Positions 1-7,852 of a stretch of DNA of 64,000 nt are shown here, piece after piece. The DNA lies in contig NZ_QUMQ01000001.1 in assembly GCF_003387075.1 (NCBI RefSeq), positions 6,510,001 through 6,574,000 of the forward strand. Reading direction: 5' to 3'. The notes below the pieces were generated by a model, which ran no database searches, was not told the origin of the DNA, and saw nothing but the letters and a program-made list of their open reading frames with translations. The position numbers and the translations under genes were made by a program. Every line of letters starts with the position of its first letter. Positions within the stretch are counted from its first letter, which is position 1. The stretch is from Asanoa ferruginea (GTDB taxonomy: Bacteria > Actinomycetota > Actinomycetes > Mycobacteriales > Micromonosporaceae).

Positions 1-624
1 GGTCGGTTGGCTCAGCGCGGCCGCACCAGGGCCGGACAGCTGCCCCAGCAGTGCGCGGCGGCCGGTCAGAAGCAGCAGGATCGCGAGGATCGGGCCCTCG
101 ATCACGGGGCCGTCGCCGGCGCGGAAGTTGGCGTCGGTGCTGACGAATGCGTACCCCCGCAGCTCTTTCATCGCGGGGAAGAGGAAGGGGCGCGACCAGA
201 TCCGGGCGGCGGCGGCCGCGGCCGCGTGCGGCGGGACGTCGTGGCGGCGGCCGAGCGGCGCCATGATGTCCTGGCCGTGCACCAGCACGTCGATGAGCGC
301 CTCGTTGGCGGTCACGAACGGCACATGCCGGCGCGAGCCGATGTGGCCGCGGATCTCGGCGATCAGCTCTTCCGTGGGCATCGCGGCCTTGGCGCACGCC
401 GCCTCGCGGGTGGCCCGGAAGACGTCGAAGCGGTAGCGGGCCAGGCCGCGCAACGCTTCGCCGGCGCCGACGTGCTGGAGGGTGAGGTGGGCGGTGACGT
501 CGCGCACCGTCCATCCGGCACAGAGCGACGGTTGCCGCCACTCGTCGTCGGTCAGCTCCGCGAGTTGGTCGGTCAGGGTGCGGCGCTGGTCGTCGATGAC
601 GCGCCACAGCTCGTCACGGTGCAT
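1..624 (-). CDS. Mycothiol-dependent maleylpyruvate isomerase-family (MDMPI/DinB) protein, 3' end outside window
   Basis: The N-terminus carries the MDMPI_N hallmark, a W-x-V-x-D-x-x-x-H run within LCAGWTVRDVTAHLTLQ, followed later by a second conserved HGQDI motif. These histidines normally bind a divalent metal in a four-helix DinB-like bundle, and members use mycothiol as cofactor; the substrate here is unknown. The frame is open to base 1, so the C-terminus lies beyond the window. The ATG at 622-624 overlaps the last 11 bp of the upstream tetR gene, which suggests translational coupling and that the TetR protein controls this gene. Family assignment is fairly secure; the reaction is not. 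Confidence 0.75.
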   Translation of the reverse strand, partial: MHRDELWRVIDDQRRTLTDQLAELTDDEWRQPSLCAGWTVRDVTAHLTLQHVGAGEALRGLARYRFDVFRATREAACAKAAMPTEELIAEIRGHIGSRRHVPFVTANEALIDVLVHGQDIMAPLGRRHDVPPHAAAAAAARIWSRPFLFPAMKELRGYAFVSTDANFRAGDGPVIEGPILAILLLLTGRRALLGQLSGPGAAALSQPT

Positions 625-1180
625 CGGTGCCTCCCATCAGCGCCTCGACGAGCGGGGTCAGCCGCCCGGCGGGGTCGAAGGCCGGATCCGGGTTGGCCAG
701 CTCGTGCAGGATCAGCCCGGAATAGGCGTTCATCAGGATGGGCGCGTCGCGCTCGGGGTCGGCCGACCCGGCGACCCGCAGCCACATCGTGAACCAGGCG
801 TCGACCCGGCTGCCGGCGGCCAGCAGCGCCGCGCGCAGGGCCGGATGGTGTGCGGCCTCGACGAGGATCACGTAGCGGGCCAGTGTCAGCGTCCGGTGTG
901 GACCGACGGCGTCGCGGGCGACCGTGGCGAGCACGGCGGTCAGCTCGGCCGGAGTGGTGGGCGTGGTCCGGGCGGCGAGGTCGTCCCAGTTGGCCTTCTC
1001 GCGGGCGGCGAACCGCTCCACCACCCCGTCGAGGAGCGCGTCGCGGGTGCGGAACAGGTTGGAGGTGGCGCCGGCGGGCAGGCCGGCCTCGGCGTCGACC
1101 GCGCGGTGGGTCACCGCGCGCACCCCGTCCGTGCCGAGCAGGGTGATCGCGGCGTCGAGAACGTCTTCGCGGCGGCCCAT
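614..1180 (-). CDS. TetR-family transcriptional regulator
   Basis: This 188-residue protein begins MGRREDVLDAAITLLGTDG and continues with a helix-turn-helix (HRAVDAEAGLPAGATSNLF, about residues 25-43), the normal TetR DNA-binding layout. The remainder is a helical ligand-binding and dimer domain typical in length for the family. The ATG at 1178-1180 follows 44 bp of intergenic DNA that holds two 14-bp palindromes, so autoregulation is likely. The MDMPI gene starts inside its 3' end, making a two-gene operon. The ligand cannot be inferred. Confidence 0.88.
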   Translation of the reverse strand: MGRREDVLDAAITLLGTDGVRAVTHRAVDAEAGLPAGATSNLFRTRDALLDGVVERFAAREKANWDDLAARTTPTTPAELTAVLATVARDAVGPHRTLTLARYVILVEAAHHPALRAALLAAGSRVDAWFTMWLRVAGSADPERDAPILMNAYSGLILHELANPDPAFDPAGRLTPLVEALMGGTDAP

Positions 1181-1189
1181 GCCGCCGAG

Positions 1190-1224
1190 ACTACATCCGT
1201 AGTGTGATCGACTACAAGTGTAGT
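1190..1224 (-). promoter_or_regulatory. Pair of TetR-type operator palindromes
   Basis: Two imperfect 14-bp palindromes lie in the gap before the tetR start: ACTACATCCGTAGT (1190-1203) and ACTACAAGTGTAGT (1211-1224). Each has the arms ACTAC/GTAGT. Their centres are 21 bp apart, two helical turns, so two dimers would bind the same face of the DNA. The second palindrome touches the stop codon of the upstream phytase gene. No other regulator gene is adjacent, so the TetR at 614-1180 is the natural ligand (inference). Confidence 0.65.
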
Positions 1225-2558
1225 TAGAACCGCGGGTCGTTGCCGGCCGAGGTGTCGATCCGCAGGTTCAGCGCCCGGGCGATCGCGCCGAACGAGACGT
1301 AGGAGAAGTTGGTCGCGTCGCGCGACTCGTCGACGCCCGGGCCGGTCTCCGGCTCGTCGTGGGTCACCAGCAGGCCCTCGCGGTAGTCGCCGACCGGGCG
1401 GTTGGTCACCGCGAGCCCGTCGGAGCCGTTGACGTCGTCGACCCCGCGCACGCCACGGACCCGGAAGGTGCCGAGCGGGCGGTTGCGGCCTTCCCGGTCG
1501 TACACCGTGTAAGTGTCGTCGCCCTGGCTCGAGACGATGACGTAGCCGCGCCCGCCGTGTCCGTAGTAGACGTCGACCCCCTCGGCGTCGGCGGTGAGGT
1601 GAGTGCCGCCAAAGCCCGTGTCGCTGGGGTCGATCGGCGCGCACTCCTCGGTCTCGGGGTCGTAGGCGTCGTGGATGCCGAAGTCGCGCACCCGGTCGAC
1701 CAGCCGCGGCGCGACCCGCCCGGTGAGCGGGAGCTGGATCCGCCAGACGCCGACGTCTTCCTGCGCGGCGTAGAGCGCGCCGGAGGCCTGGTCGACCGCG
1801 ACGCCTTCGAGCTGCGGCAGGGCGCCGGGCTCGTCGCACGGCGTCCAGGTGGTGCCGTCCGGCAGCGGGAAGCTGCGCGGCATGGTGATCGTCCGGACGC
1901 CGGTGTAGCCGAGCTTGCCACCGACCTCGACGATCCGCGCGGTCGCGACCGTGGTCGCGCCCTCCTGCGTGATCACCGCGTAGGTCTCGCCCCGCTTCGG
2001 TTGCCAGACGGCGAGGCCGTATGCGGAATGCCCCTCGTCGACCGCCGCGCGATCAGGATTGAACAGGAACCTCTGGTTGGGTGCGGTGACCTCGACCAAT
2101 GGGGTACGCGCGGCCGCGCCCGCCGGGTCGATGCGGAAGAACCGGAGCTGGTCGTTGTAGCGGTCGGACACGACGGCGACGTCGACTGTCTGACGACCGA
2201 GCTTGACACCGTAGGCCATGTCGACGTTGTTGTAGCGACCCAACGCCGCGTCGGGCCGGGGCGCGGCCGTCGCCGGCAGCGCCTGTAGCTCGCGCGAGGC
2301 GAGATCGTAGACCCGCAGGCCGCCTTCCTTGGCGGTGACGACCACAATGGACCGCCGCGAGTCGCCCGGGTGCACCCAGATCGCCGGGTCGTCACCGGAC
2401 GCGTTGCCACCCTGCTCGTCGTCGTAGAGCACGGGCGTCTCGTTGTCGGTCGTCACGACGGCGGGCCCGGACGGACGGCCGGCGTGCGCGGGGCTGGCGG
2501 CGAGGGTGGTGGCGAGCACCGCGACGAGGGCGGCTGCTGCGCGCGATCGATGCGTCAC
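1224..2558 (-). CDS. Secreted beta-propeller phytase (3-phytase family)
   Basis: A 444-residue protein with a Sec signal peptide (residues 1-26, ending SPAHA) followed by the six-bladed beta-propeller phytase domain. Family signatures are visible: DDPAIWVHP at 56-64, YNNVDMAYG at 109-117 and acidic blade loops that bind calcium in this family. Such enzymes release phosphate from Ca-phytate outside the cell. The start is GTG at 2556-2558; the frame upstream does not encode a better signal sequence. The gene stands alone, with a 69-bp gap to the next upstream gene on the same strand. Length and motifs are complete, so an active enzyme is expected. Confidence 0.88.
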   Translation of the reverse strand: MTHRSRAAAALVAVLATTLAASPAHAGRPSGPAVVTTDNETPVLYDDEQGGNASGDDPAIWVHPGDSRRSIVVVTAKEGGLRVYDLASRELQALPATAAPRPDAALGRYNNVDMAYGVKLGRQTVDVAVVSDRYNDQLRFFRIDPAGAAARTPLVEVTAPNQRFLFNPDRAAVDEGHSAYGLAVWQPKRGETYAVITQEGATTVATARIVEVGGKLGYTGVRTITMPRSFPLPDGTTWTPCDEPGALPQLEGVAVDQASGALYAAQEDVGVWRIQLPLTGRVAPRLVDRVRDFGIHDAYDPETEECAPIDPSDTGFGGTHLTADAEGVDVYYGHGGRGYVIVSSQGDDTYTVYDREGRNRPLGTFRVRGVRGVDDVNGSDGLAVTNRPVGDYREGLLVTHDEPETGPGVDESRDATNFSYVSFGAIARALNLRIDTSAGNDPRF

Positions 2559-2627
2559 CCGCGCCAGGGTGCCGCCCTTACCTGTCGGTCAGGTGTCCGC
2601 CCGGCGAACGCCCGTCGCCACTTCCGT

Positions 2628-2960
2628 CTATCGCTCGGTGCCTCCACGCGAACGCCGGACCTCGGCGATGAGCCGTTGCATGTCGGCCACGGCGTTGCCG
2701 ACGAAATCGACGACGAGGTCGAGCCGTGGATCCGGTGACGTCAGGCGCTCCGAGCCGAGCAGGACGGTGAAATACATTTCGTTGTCGACATCGGGATCGC
2801 CGAGAAACTGGACGAAGCTCTCACCCCCGGTCCCGGCCCGGGTTTCGAGCCCGCACGACCATGGTGGCGGCGCCACGGTGAGCACCTGGTGCAGTCGATG
2901 CTCGATGCCGGCCAGGTCTTCTTCGGACAGCGGTTGGGTCACGATCGTTATCTTTGCCAC
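2628..2960 (-). CDS. Hypothetical protein, 110 aa
   Basis: A small acidic cytoplasmic protein starting with GTG at 2958-2960 (VAKITIVTQPLSEEDLAGIE). No signal peptide, membrane segment or known motif is recognised. Codon use fits the neighbourhood and the frame is closed by a stop well clear of the phytase start. It is divergent from the broken small gene at 3014, with about 53 bp between. Function unknown. Confidence 0.6.
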   Translation of the reverse strand: MAKITIVTQPLSEEDLAGIEHRLHQVLTVAPPPWSCGLETRAGTGGESFVQFLGDPDVDNEMYFTVLLGSERLTSPDPRLDLVVDFVGNAVADMQRLIAEVRRSRGGTER

Positions 2961-3013
2961 CCTGGTCCGGTCACAGCAAGCCGGAAGCGACCGGCTTCGC
3001 CGACAATGGCGTC

Positions 3014-3248
3014 ATGCGATTGAGGCGGCTTCTTGCGGAGTTGGCGAGACTGCCGACCGACCAGTTGGTTGCTCGGAGACGACGAGGCCGACACTCGTTA
3101 CTACGCGTTCTACGCGTTGGTGGAGGAGATCCCCGCGGTCACCCGTGAGCGGGTGACCGCAGCGGTCAACGGTTGTGTCGACGACCCGGACGAACAGATC
3201 CGGGAGTGGGCCACGCGGCTCCGCTCAGGCGAACTCTGGGAGGCGTGA
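3014..3248 (+). pseudogene. Small HEAT-like hypothetical gene with a one-base frameshift
   Basis: The ATG at 3014 opens MRLRRLLAELARLPTDQLV, then the frame is lost. Removing one T at 3069-3070 (GTTG to GTG) continues smoothly as LGDDEADTRYYAFYALVEE and on to a TGA at 3246-3248, giving a 77-residue protein with helical pairs resembling a short HEAT-type repeat. The downstream part in its own frame lacks a natural start. This looks like one gene split by a single inserted base, either a real mutation or a consensus error. The 3' end overlaps the convergent gene at 3225 by 24 bp. Function unknown. Confidence 0.5.
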
Positions 3249-4262
3249 CTCGGCGCGTGGTCCGAGGGAGAGGTGTGCGGACAGCGCGCGCAGGAAGTCG
3301 GGTGCGTCGAAGATCTCGCCGGCCGAGGCGACGCCGGTTGTTCTGGTCCGGCCGGTGAGGATGCGGTGGATCGCTTCGACGGCCAGTGGGGCGCTGATGG
3401 CGTAGATGTCCTGACCGCTGGCGGTGATGCGGCGTTGGGTGAAGCCCGAGCGCACGACGACGTCGACGGTGAACGTCTGCGCCGACCGGCCCCGCTCGTC
3501 GACCGCGACCGGTGCCGGCGTGTCCGGAGCGCCCAGGTCGTTGGCCGCGACCGTGGTCATACAGGTGCGCACCTCGGGGATCGGCAGGTGGCTGGGGATC
3601 GTGACCACGTCGGCCATCGTGAACTCGTCGAAGACGGTGCGGCGACCCAGCGGAGCGGGGAAATCCCATTCGAGGGTACGCAGCCCGCGTTCGCCGGCGT
3701 AGTAGTCCAGCCGCCCGCCGGTGAAGCGGACCCGTCGGCCATCGCGGCGGTCGCGGGAGACGGTGCCGGCGGCGAGGGTTCCGGCCGTGGGGTGCCAACT
3801 GCTCAGTCCGTAGGCGATGTGCGCCTCGTCGGCCGCCGTCCAGTCGCCCATCGCCGTCGTGACCAGCAGGTCGCCGAGGCCGCCGAAGAAGGCCATCGCG
3901 GGAACGATGGCGGTCTCGGCACGGCCGGCGAAGTGGGTGAAAGTGTCGAGGTTGGCTTCGATCTCGGCGGCCACATCGACGTAGGGGATCCTGGCCCGGA
4001 GCGCCGCCTCGATCACCGGGCCCGCGGTCGCGGCGAAGGGGCCGGCGCAGTTGATGATCGCGGCGGCTCCCTTCAGCGCCTGGTCGAGCGAGGCCGGATC
4101 GTCGACCGACGCGACCCGGTAATCGTGCGACGCCGCCAGGGCCTCGAGCTTGCCCGGGTCGCGGCCCAGGAGAAGCGGTACGAAGCCGCGGGCGCGCAAC
4201 TCCGCCACCACGAACCGGCCGGTGTGCCCGTACGCGCCGAAAACTGCCACAACGTGATCCAT
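3225..4262 (-). CDS. Saccharopine dehydrogenase-family NAD(P)-binding protein
   Basis: The protein (345 aa) starts MDHVVAVFGAYGHTGRFVV, a Rossmann fold with the GAYGHTG loop typical of the saccharopine dehydrogenase/trans-acting enoyl reductase superfamily, followed by LLLGRDPGKLEAL and NCAGPFA motifs. ATG 4260-4262 was chosen over a longer open frame because the Rossmann strand starts there and a GAGGA ribosome site precedes it. It is divergent from the GlxA-type regulator at 4333, with 70 bp between, so that regulator probably controls it. Substrate unknown; probably an oxidoreductase on a lipid or small ketone. Confidence 0.78.
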   Translation of the reverse strand: MDHVVAVFGAYGHTGRFVVAELRARGFVPLLLGRDPGKLEALAASHDYRVASVDDPASLDQALKGAAAIINCAGPFAATAGPVIEAALRARIPYVDVAAEIEANLDTFTHFAGRAETAIVPAMAFFGGLGDLLVTTAMGDWTAADEAHIAYGLSSWHPTAGTLAAGTVSRDRRDGRRVRFTGGRLDYYAGERGLRTLEWDFPAPLGRRTVFDEFTMADVVTIPSHLPIPEVRTCMTTVAANDLGAPDTPAPVAVDERGRSAQTFTVDVVVRSGFTQRRITASGQDIYAISAPLAVEAIHRILTGRTRTTGVASAGEIFDAPDFLRALSAHLSLGPRAESRLPEFA

Positions 4263-4332
4263 GAAGAGATCCTCACGGTGGCCGCCGGCCCGGGCCAGTG
4301 TCTGGAACGCCATGGCCCGTACAGTTTCGGAC

Positions 4333-5268
4333 ATGACCACGATCGCGCTCGCCGCCACCGAAGGCATGCTGCATTTCGAGCTCGGCATGGCCTGTGAGGT
4401 CTTCGTCCGTGATCCCACCGGGCTGGCGGACCCGTGGTATGACCTCGTGGTCTGCGGTCCGGGGCCGGTCGGGATCGGCAGGTTCCGGATGGATCCCGAC
4501 GACGGGCTGGACCGGCTGGTTCGCGCCGACACCGTGATCATCCCAGCCGTGGAAGACATCGACACGGAGCTGCCGGCCGAGCTGATCGACGCCGTCCGGG
4601 CCGCCCACGCGGCCGGCGCTCGGATGGTGTCCCTGTGCACGGGTGCGTTCGTGCTGGCCGCCGCCGGGGTGCTCGACGGGCTGCGCGCGACCACGCACTG
4701 GGCACACACCGAGGCGCTGGCCGCGCGCTATCCACGGGTGCGGGTCGACCCGGACGTGCTCTACGTCGACAACGGCAACGTGCTTGCCTCGGCCGGCAAA
4801 GCCGCCGCGATCGATCTGTGCCTGCACCTGATCCGGCGCGACCACGGATCGACGGTCGCCAACGCCGTCGCGCGTCGCCTGGTCGTGCCGCCGCACCGGG
4901 CCGGCGGGCAGGCCCAGTTCGTCACCACCCCGGTGCCCGCGCGCGACGATCATCCGCTGGGCAACCTGCTGCCGTGGGCGATGGAGCGGCTGGACCGTCC
5001 GCTGACCGTGGAAGACCTGGCCCGCCAGGCGAACATGAGCTCACGCAACCTCGCCCGCCACTTCAGGTCGGCGACCGGCACCACCCCGCTGCAATGGCTG
5101 TCGACGCAGCGCATCCGGCGGGCCCAGGAACTGCTCGAGAACACCGACAAGAGCATCGACCTCATCGCCGAGGCGGCGGGCATGGGAACCGCCACGACGC
5201 TGCGCCGGCAGTTCAACCGCACCGTCGGGGTGCCGCCGGACGCCTACCGGCGTACCTTCCGGAGCTGA
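4333..5268 (+). CDS. GlxA-family transcriptional regulator (DJ-1/PfpI plus AraC domains)
   Basis: A 311-residue regulator: residues 1 to about 165 form a DJ-1/PfpI class I amidotransferase-like domain (SLCTGAFVLAAAG at the nucleophile elbow, with Cys present), and the last 100 residues carry a double helix-turn-helix AraC domain (MSSRNLARHFRSATGTTPLQ and an IDLIAEAAGMG second helix). The amidase-like domain usually senses rather than catalyses in this family. Start ATG 4333 was chosen because MTTIALAATEGM is the first strand of the PfpI fold. It faces away from the saccharopine-dehydrogenase-like gene, its probable target. Confidence 0.88.
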   Translation: MTTIALAATEGMLHFELGMACEVFVRDPTGLADPWYDLVVCGPGPVGIGRFRMDPDDGLDRLVRADTVIIPAVEDIDTELPAELIDAVRAAHAAGARMVSLCTGAFVLAAAGVLDGLRATTHWAHTEALAARYPRVRVDPDVLYVDNGNVLASAGKAAAIDLCLHLIRRDHGSTVANAVARRLVVPPHRAGGQAQFVTTPVPARDDHPLGNLLPWAMERLDRPLTVEDLARQANMSSRNLARHFRSATGTTPLQWLSTQRIRRAQELLENTDKSIDLIAEAAGMGTATTLRRQFNRTVGVPPDAYRRTFRS

Positions 5269-5837
5269 TCTTGATCTTGTGGCTCGGGCGGGCCGCTGCT
5301 GATGTTGTACGCGTTCTTCGCGGCCACCACGGCCGGCTGGACGTCTTGCGGGTCGACGCCGTGCACGTTGAGCGGCGGGTGCAGGCGCCGCACGAGCTCG
5401 GCCTCGATGGTCTCCGGCTCCGGGTCTTCGGCCCAGGTCAGGCGCAGGTTCGCGTGCATCCAGGCGGTCAGCCGGGTCTCGTCCTCGGGGATCAGGACGA
5501 CACGGTCGGTCCAGGTCGTCTCGTAGCCCTCGGAATCGAGCAGCCCGACCAGGGTGCGGCGCAGCGTCGAACTGCCCGAGCGCCGCAGATGGTTGCGCAG
5601 GATCCGGCCCCGCAGGCTGCCCGCCCGGCCGAGGTAGATCAGCCGTAGCGACGGGACGCTCGCGTTCGGCGGCCCGGGCAGCTCGGGAAAGATCGACGGA
5701 CCGGCCCACCAGGCATAGACGCCGCTGCCCCGGCTGAGTCCCTTGACCGCGATGTCGAGGCTGAACGGCCGGCCGGACAGCAGGCGCAGAGCCTCGTCGG
5801 TGCGGACGTCGTCGGGTCGCATTTCGGAAATATTCAT
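5244..5837 (-). CDS. GIY-YIG nuclease-superfamily protein
   Basis: This 197-residue protein contains GVYAWW followed about 30 residues later by LIYLGRAGSLRGRI, matching the GIY...YIG layout, with an Arg in the following helix and a Glu/Asp-rich end (EAELVRRLHPPLNVHG). Stand-alone GIY-YIG proteins may act in DNA repair or be structural relatives; no partner domain tells which. The GIY is GVY and YIG is YLG, both tolerated in the family. The gene is convergent with the GlxA regulator, overlapping it by 25 bp. Confidence 0.7.
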   Translation of the reverse strand: MNISEMRPDDVRTDEALRLLSGRPFSLDIAVKGLSRGSGVYAWWAGPSIFPELPGPPNASVPSLRLIYLGRAGSLRGRILRNHLRRSGSSTLRRTLVGLLDSEGYETTWTDRVVLIPEDETRLTAWMHANLRLTWAEDPEPETIEAELVRRLHPPLNVHGVDPQDVQPAVVAAKNAYNISSGPPEPQDQDQLRKVRR

Positions 5838-5943
5838 CGGGGCAATGCTAGGCCCAGGATCGGATCTCGCCGGGTCCGCGTGCTGGACGTGAGCTCTTTG
5901 ACGACGAGACCAGAGACGCCGCCGAGCGGGCCGGGTAGACCCT

Positions 5944-6441
5944 TCAGCGAGGTTGGAGCAGCCCGCTCTTGGCCAGAAACGCGCGCAAGGTCTGGTCGTC
6001 GTCGGCGGACATCAGGCGGCGCGGGATCACGGTCGCCGGCATCCGGCCCACGTGCACGATCCAGAACTCCGGGGTTTCCGTTACCTGGGTGACGCCGTCC
6101 CAGGCGATGCCGCCGGATTCCGTACCACTGCGCATCATGATGTTGTCGTCTGTGATGTCATAGCCGCCCTCGACGGCGTAACGGCCGGAGCGGCGGCGGG
6201 CCCGCAACCGCACCAACGGCGAGTAGAGCATCGCCAGCACGCCACCCACGATCATCGCGATGAACAGCGGCGAGATCTGCTCGGCCCAGCCGAACCCCTG
6301 CGTGACGGCGAGACCGATCACCCCGAGCGCCGCCAGCACCGCACCGACGTAGCCGTATTTGCGCAGCCCAACGGCGCCGAGCGCGGCGGCCACGCGGCCC
6401 GGGTAGGCCGGATCGGCCGGGACGTCAAAACGGATGTGCAC
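5944..6441 (-). CDS. YcxB-like membrane protein
   Basis: A 165-residue protein with two hydrophobic helices (GYVGAVLAALGVIGLAV and LFIAMIVGGVLAMLYS) in the first half, followed by a soluble beta domain (YDITDDNIMMRSGTESGG, WDGVTQVTETPEFWIVHVG) resembling the YcxB/PH-like fold seen after paired membrane helices. GTG 6439-6441 is preferred because it directly precedes HIRFDVPADP; an in-frame GTG seven codons upstream is possible. Role unknown; proteins of this shape are monotopic or two-pass membrane proteins. Confidence 0.6.
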   Translation of the reverse strand: MHIRFDVPADPAYPGRVAAALGAVGLRKYGYVGAVLAALGVIGLAVTQGFGWAEQISPLFIAMIVGGVLAMLYSPLVRLRARRRSGRYAVEGGYDITDDNIMMRSGTESGGIAWDGVTQVTETPEFWIVHVGRMPATVIPRRLMSADDDQTLRAFLAKSGLLQPR

Positions 6442-6563
6442 GGTTCGAACGATAGTGCCCACCCGTGTGTCAGCGCTCGTGTCAGCTCCGTGGCGGGGGC
6501 ATGTCAGGACGGCCGCCGATAGTCGTTGGCATGACGAACAACAGCCACGCATCGGAGAGCATC

Positions 6564-7229
6564 ATGCAGAAGTTCGACACCACCAGCCCGATCTCCGCCG
6601 TCCTCGACATCCCCGCCGGACGCGTCCAGTTCATCGCCGCGGACCGGGCCGACACCACGGTGCGGGTCCAGCCCGCGAACGCCGCGAAGAGCAGCGATGT
6701 GAAGGCGGCGCAGCGAACCACGGTCGACTACCGCGACGGCGTCCTGCGGATCGTCGACGAGACCGCGAAGCACAAGATCATCGGCTCCTCGGGGTCCGTC
6801 GAGGTGACCATCGAGCTGCCCGCCGGCTCCGGCGTCGAGGCGAAGACGGCCGCCTTCGAGGTCCGCTCCATCGGCCGGCTCGGCGATGTCGTCTTCGAGG
6901 GTGCCTACCGCGAGATCAAGATCGACGAAGCAGCGAGCGTACGCCTGACCGCGGTCGACGGCGACGTCGAGATCGGCCGGCTGGGCGGCCCGGCACAGAT
7001 CAGCACCGCACGGGGTGCCATCCGGATCGCCGAGGCCGTGCGCGGCACGGTCGTGCTCAGCACCCAGTCCGGCGACATCTCGGTCGGCGCCGCTGCCGGT
7101 GTGTCGGCCGTGCTGGACGCCGGCACCGGCTACGGCCGCATCAGCAACGCCCTCAAGAACGACGGCACGGCCGAACTCGACATCCGCGCCACTACCTCGC
7201 ACGGCGACATCACCGCCCGCACCCTTTGA
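6564..7229 (+). CDS. DUF4097-family beta-strand repeat protein
   Basis: A 221-residue protein starting MQKFDTTSPISAVLDIPAG, which is the usual opening of this family in Micromonosporaceae-type genomes. It is made of short beta strands with repeated D-G-D-V/I and S-G-D-I-S turns, suggesting a right-handed beta-helix or adhesin-like fold. No signal peptide. ATG 6564 has a GGAGAG site just upstream; an in-frame ATG at 6531 lacks one. It is divergent from the YcxB-like gene and followed by a strong terminator. Function is not established for the family. Confidence 0.78.
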   Translation: MQKFDTTSPISAVLDIPAGRVQFIAADRADTTVRVQPANAAKSSDVKAAQRTTVDYRDGVLRIVDETAKHKIIGSSGSVEVTIELPAGSGVEAKTAAFEVRSIGRLGDVVFEGAYREIKIDEAASVRLTAVDGDVEIGRLGGPAQISTARGAIRIAEAVRGTVVLSTQSGDISVGAAAGVSAVLDAGTGYGRISNALKNDGTAELDIRATTSHGDITARTL

Positions 7230-7245
7230 GAGCCGCAGAGCAGCG

Positions 7246-7290
7246 ACGGGCCTTCCGCGACCGAGATCCTGTCGGTCGCGGCAGGCCCGT
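7246..7290 (+). terminator. Hairpin terminator after the DUF4097 gene
   Basis: ACGGGCCT at 7246-7253 pairs with AGGCCCGT at 7283-7290, and CCGCGACCGA (7255-7264) pairs with TCGGTCGCGG (7272-7281), giving an 18-bp stem with one internal mismatch and a seven-base loop. There is no U-tract, as is usual in actinomycetes. It begins 17 bp after the stop codon. Confidence 0.75.
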
Positions 7291-7303
7291 AGGCTGCGGC
7301 GTC

Positions 7304-7852
7304 GTGAACGTCTTCAGTCCGGGCGCGGTCGTAGACCGTCGTGAAGTGCTGCATGGCCGGCCCTGGGTGGTGACGCCGGTGCGAGTCGTCGAGGACACCC
7401 ACGACGAGCTGGCGGTCTTCCTCGCCGAGGGGACGCCGTTGTTCTTCCCTGATCATCCGTTCGGCGCCCACCCGTGGAGCGCACGCGAGCGGTGGGGGGA
7501 GACCAGCGTGCTCCAGGTGCAGCGCCCTGGCGATGCGCATGCGGTCTGGGGATTCTTCGAGCAGGGTGCCTTCACAGGCTGGTATGTCAACTTCCAGGCG
7601 CCGATGCGTCGCTGGTCGCACGGCTTCGACACCGTCGATCACGGCGTCGACATCTGGATACCTGGTGGCGGCCCGGACTGGCAATGGAAGGACCGCGACG
7701 ATGTCGCCGACCTGGTGCGCGCCGGCCGGCTGACGGCGGCGGAGGCCGATGACGTGTGGGCGGAGACCGACAAGGTCGCGCAGGCGTTGGATCGGGGCGA
7801 GCGTTGGTGGAGTCGTTGGGACGGCTGGACGCCGGAACCGAACAGGCGCTAG
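7304..7852 (+). CDS. DUF402 (FomD-like) protein
   Basis: A 182-residue protein starting with GTG (VNVFSPGAVVDRREVLHGRP). It shows the DUF402 core: GWYVNFQAPMRRWSHGFDTVD and then HGVDIWIPGG with conserved Asp/Glu, and a C-terminal helical tail KDRDDVADLVRAGRLTAAEA. Members of this beta-barrel family include nucleotide phosphohydrolases and FomD from fosfomycin biosynthesis, which hydrolyse phosphate bonds with metal. The substrate here is unknown. It follows the terminator of the DUF4097 gene and converges with the methyltransferase gene, overlapping by 4 bp. Confidence 0.78.
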   Translation: MNVFSPGAVVDRREVLHGRPWVVTPVRVVEDTHDELAVFLAEGTPLFFPDHPFGAHPWSARERWGETSVLQVQRPGDAHAVWGFFEQGAFTGWYVNFQAPMRRWSHGFDTVDHGVDIWIPGGGPDWQWKDRDDVADLVRAGRLTAAEADDVWAETDKVAQALDRGERWWSRWDGWTPEPNRR

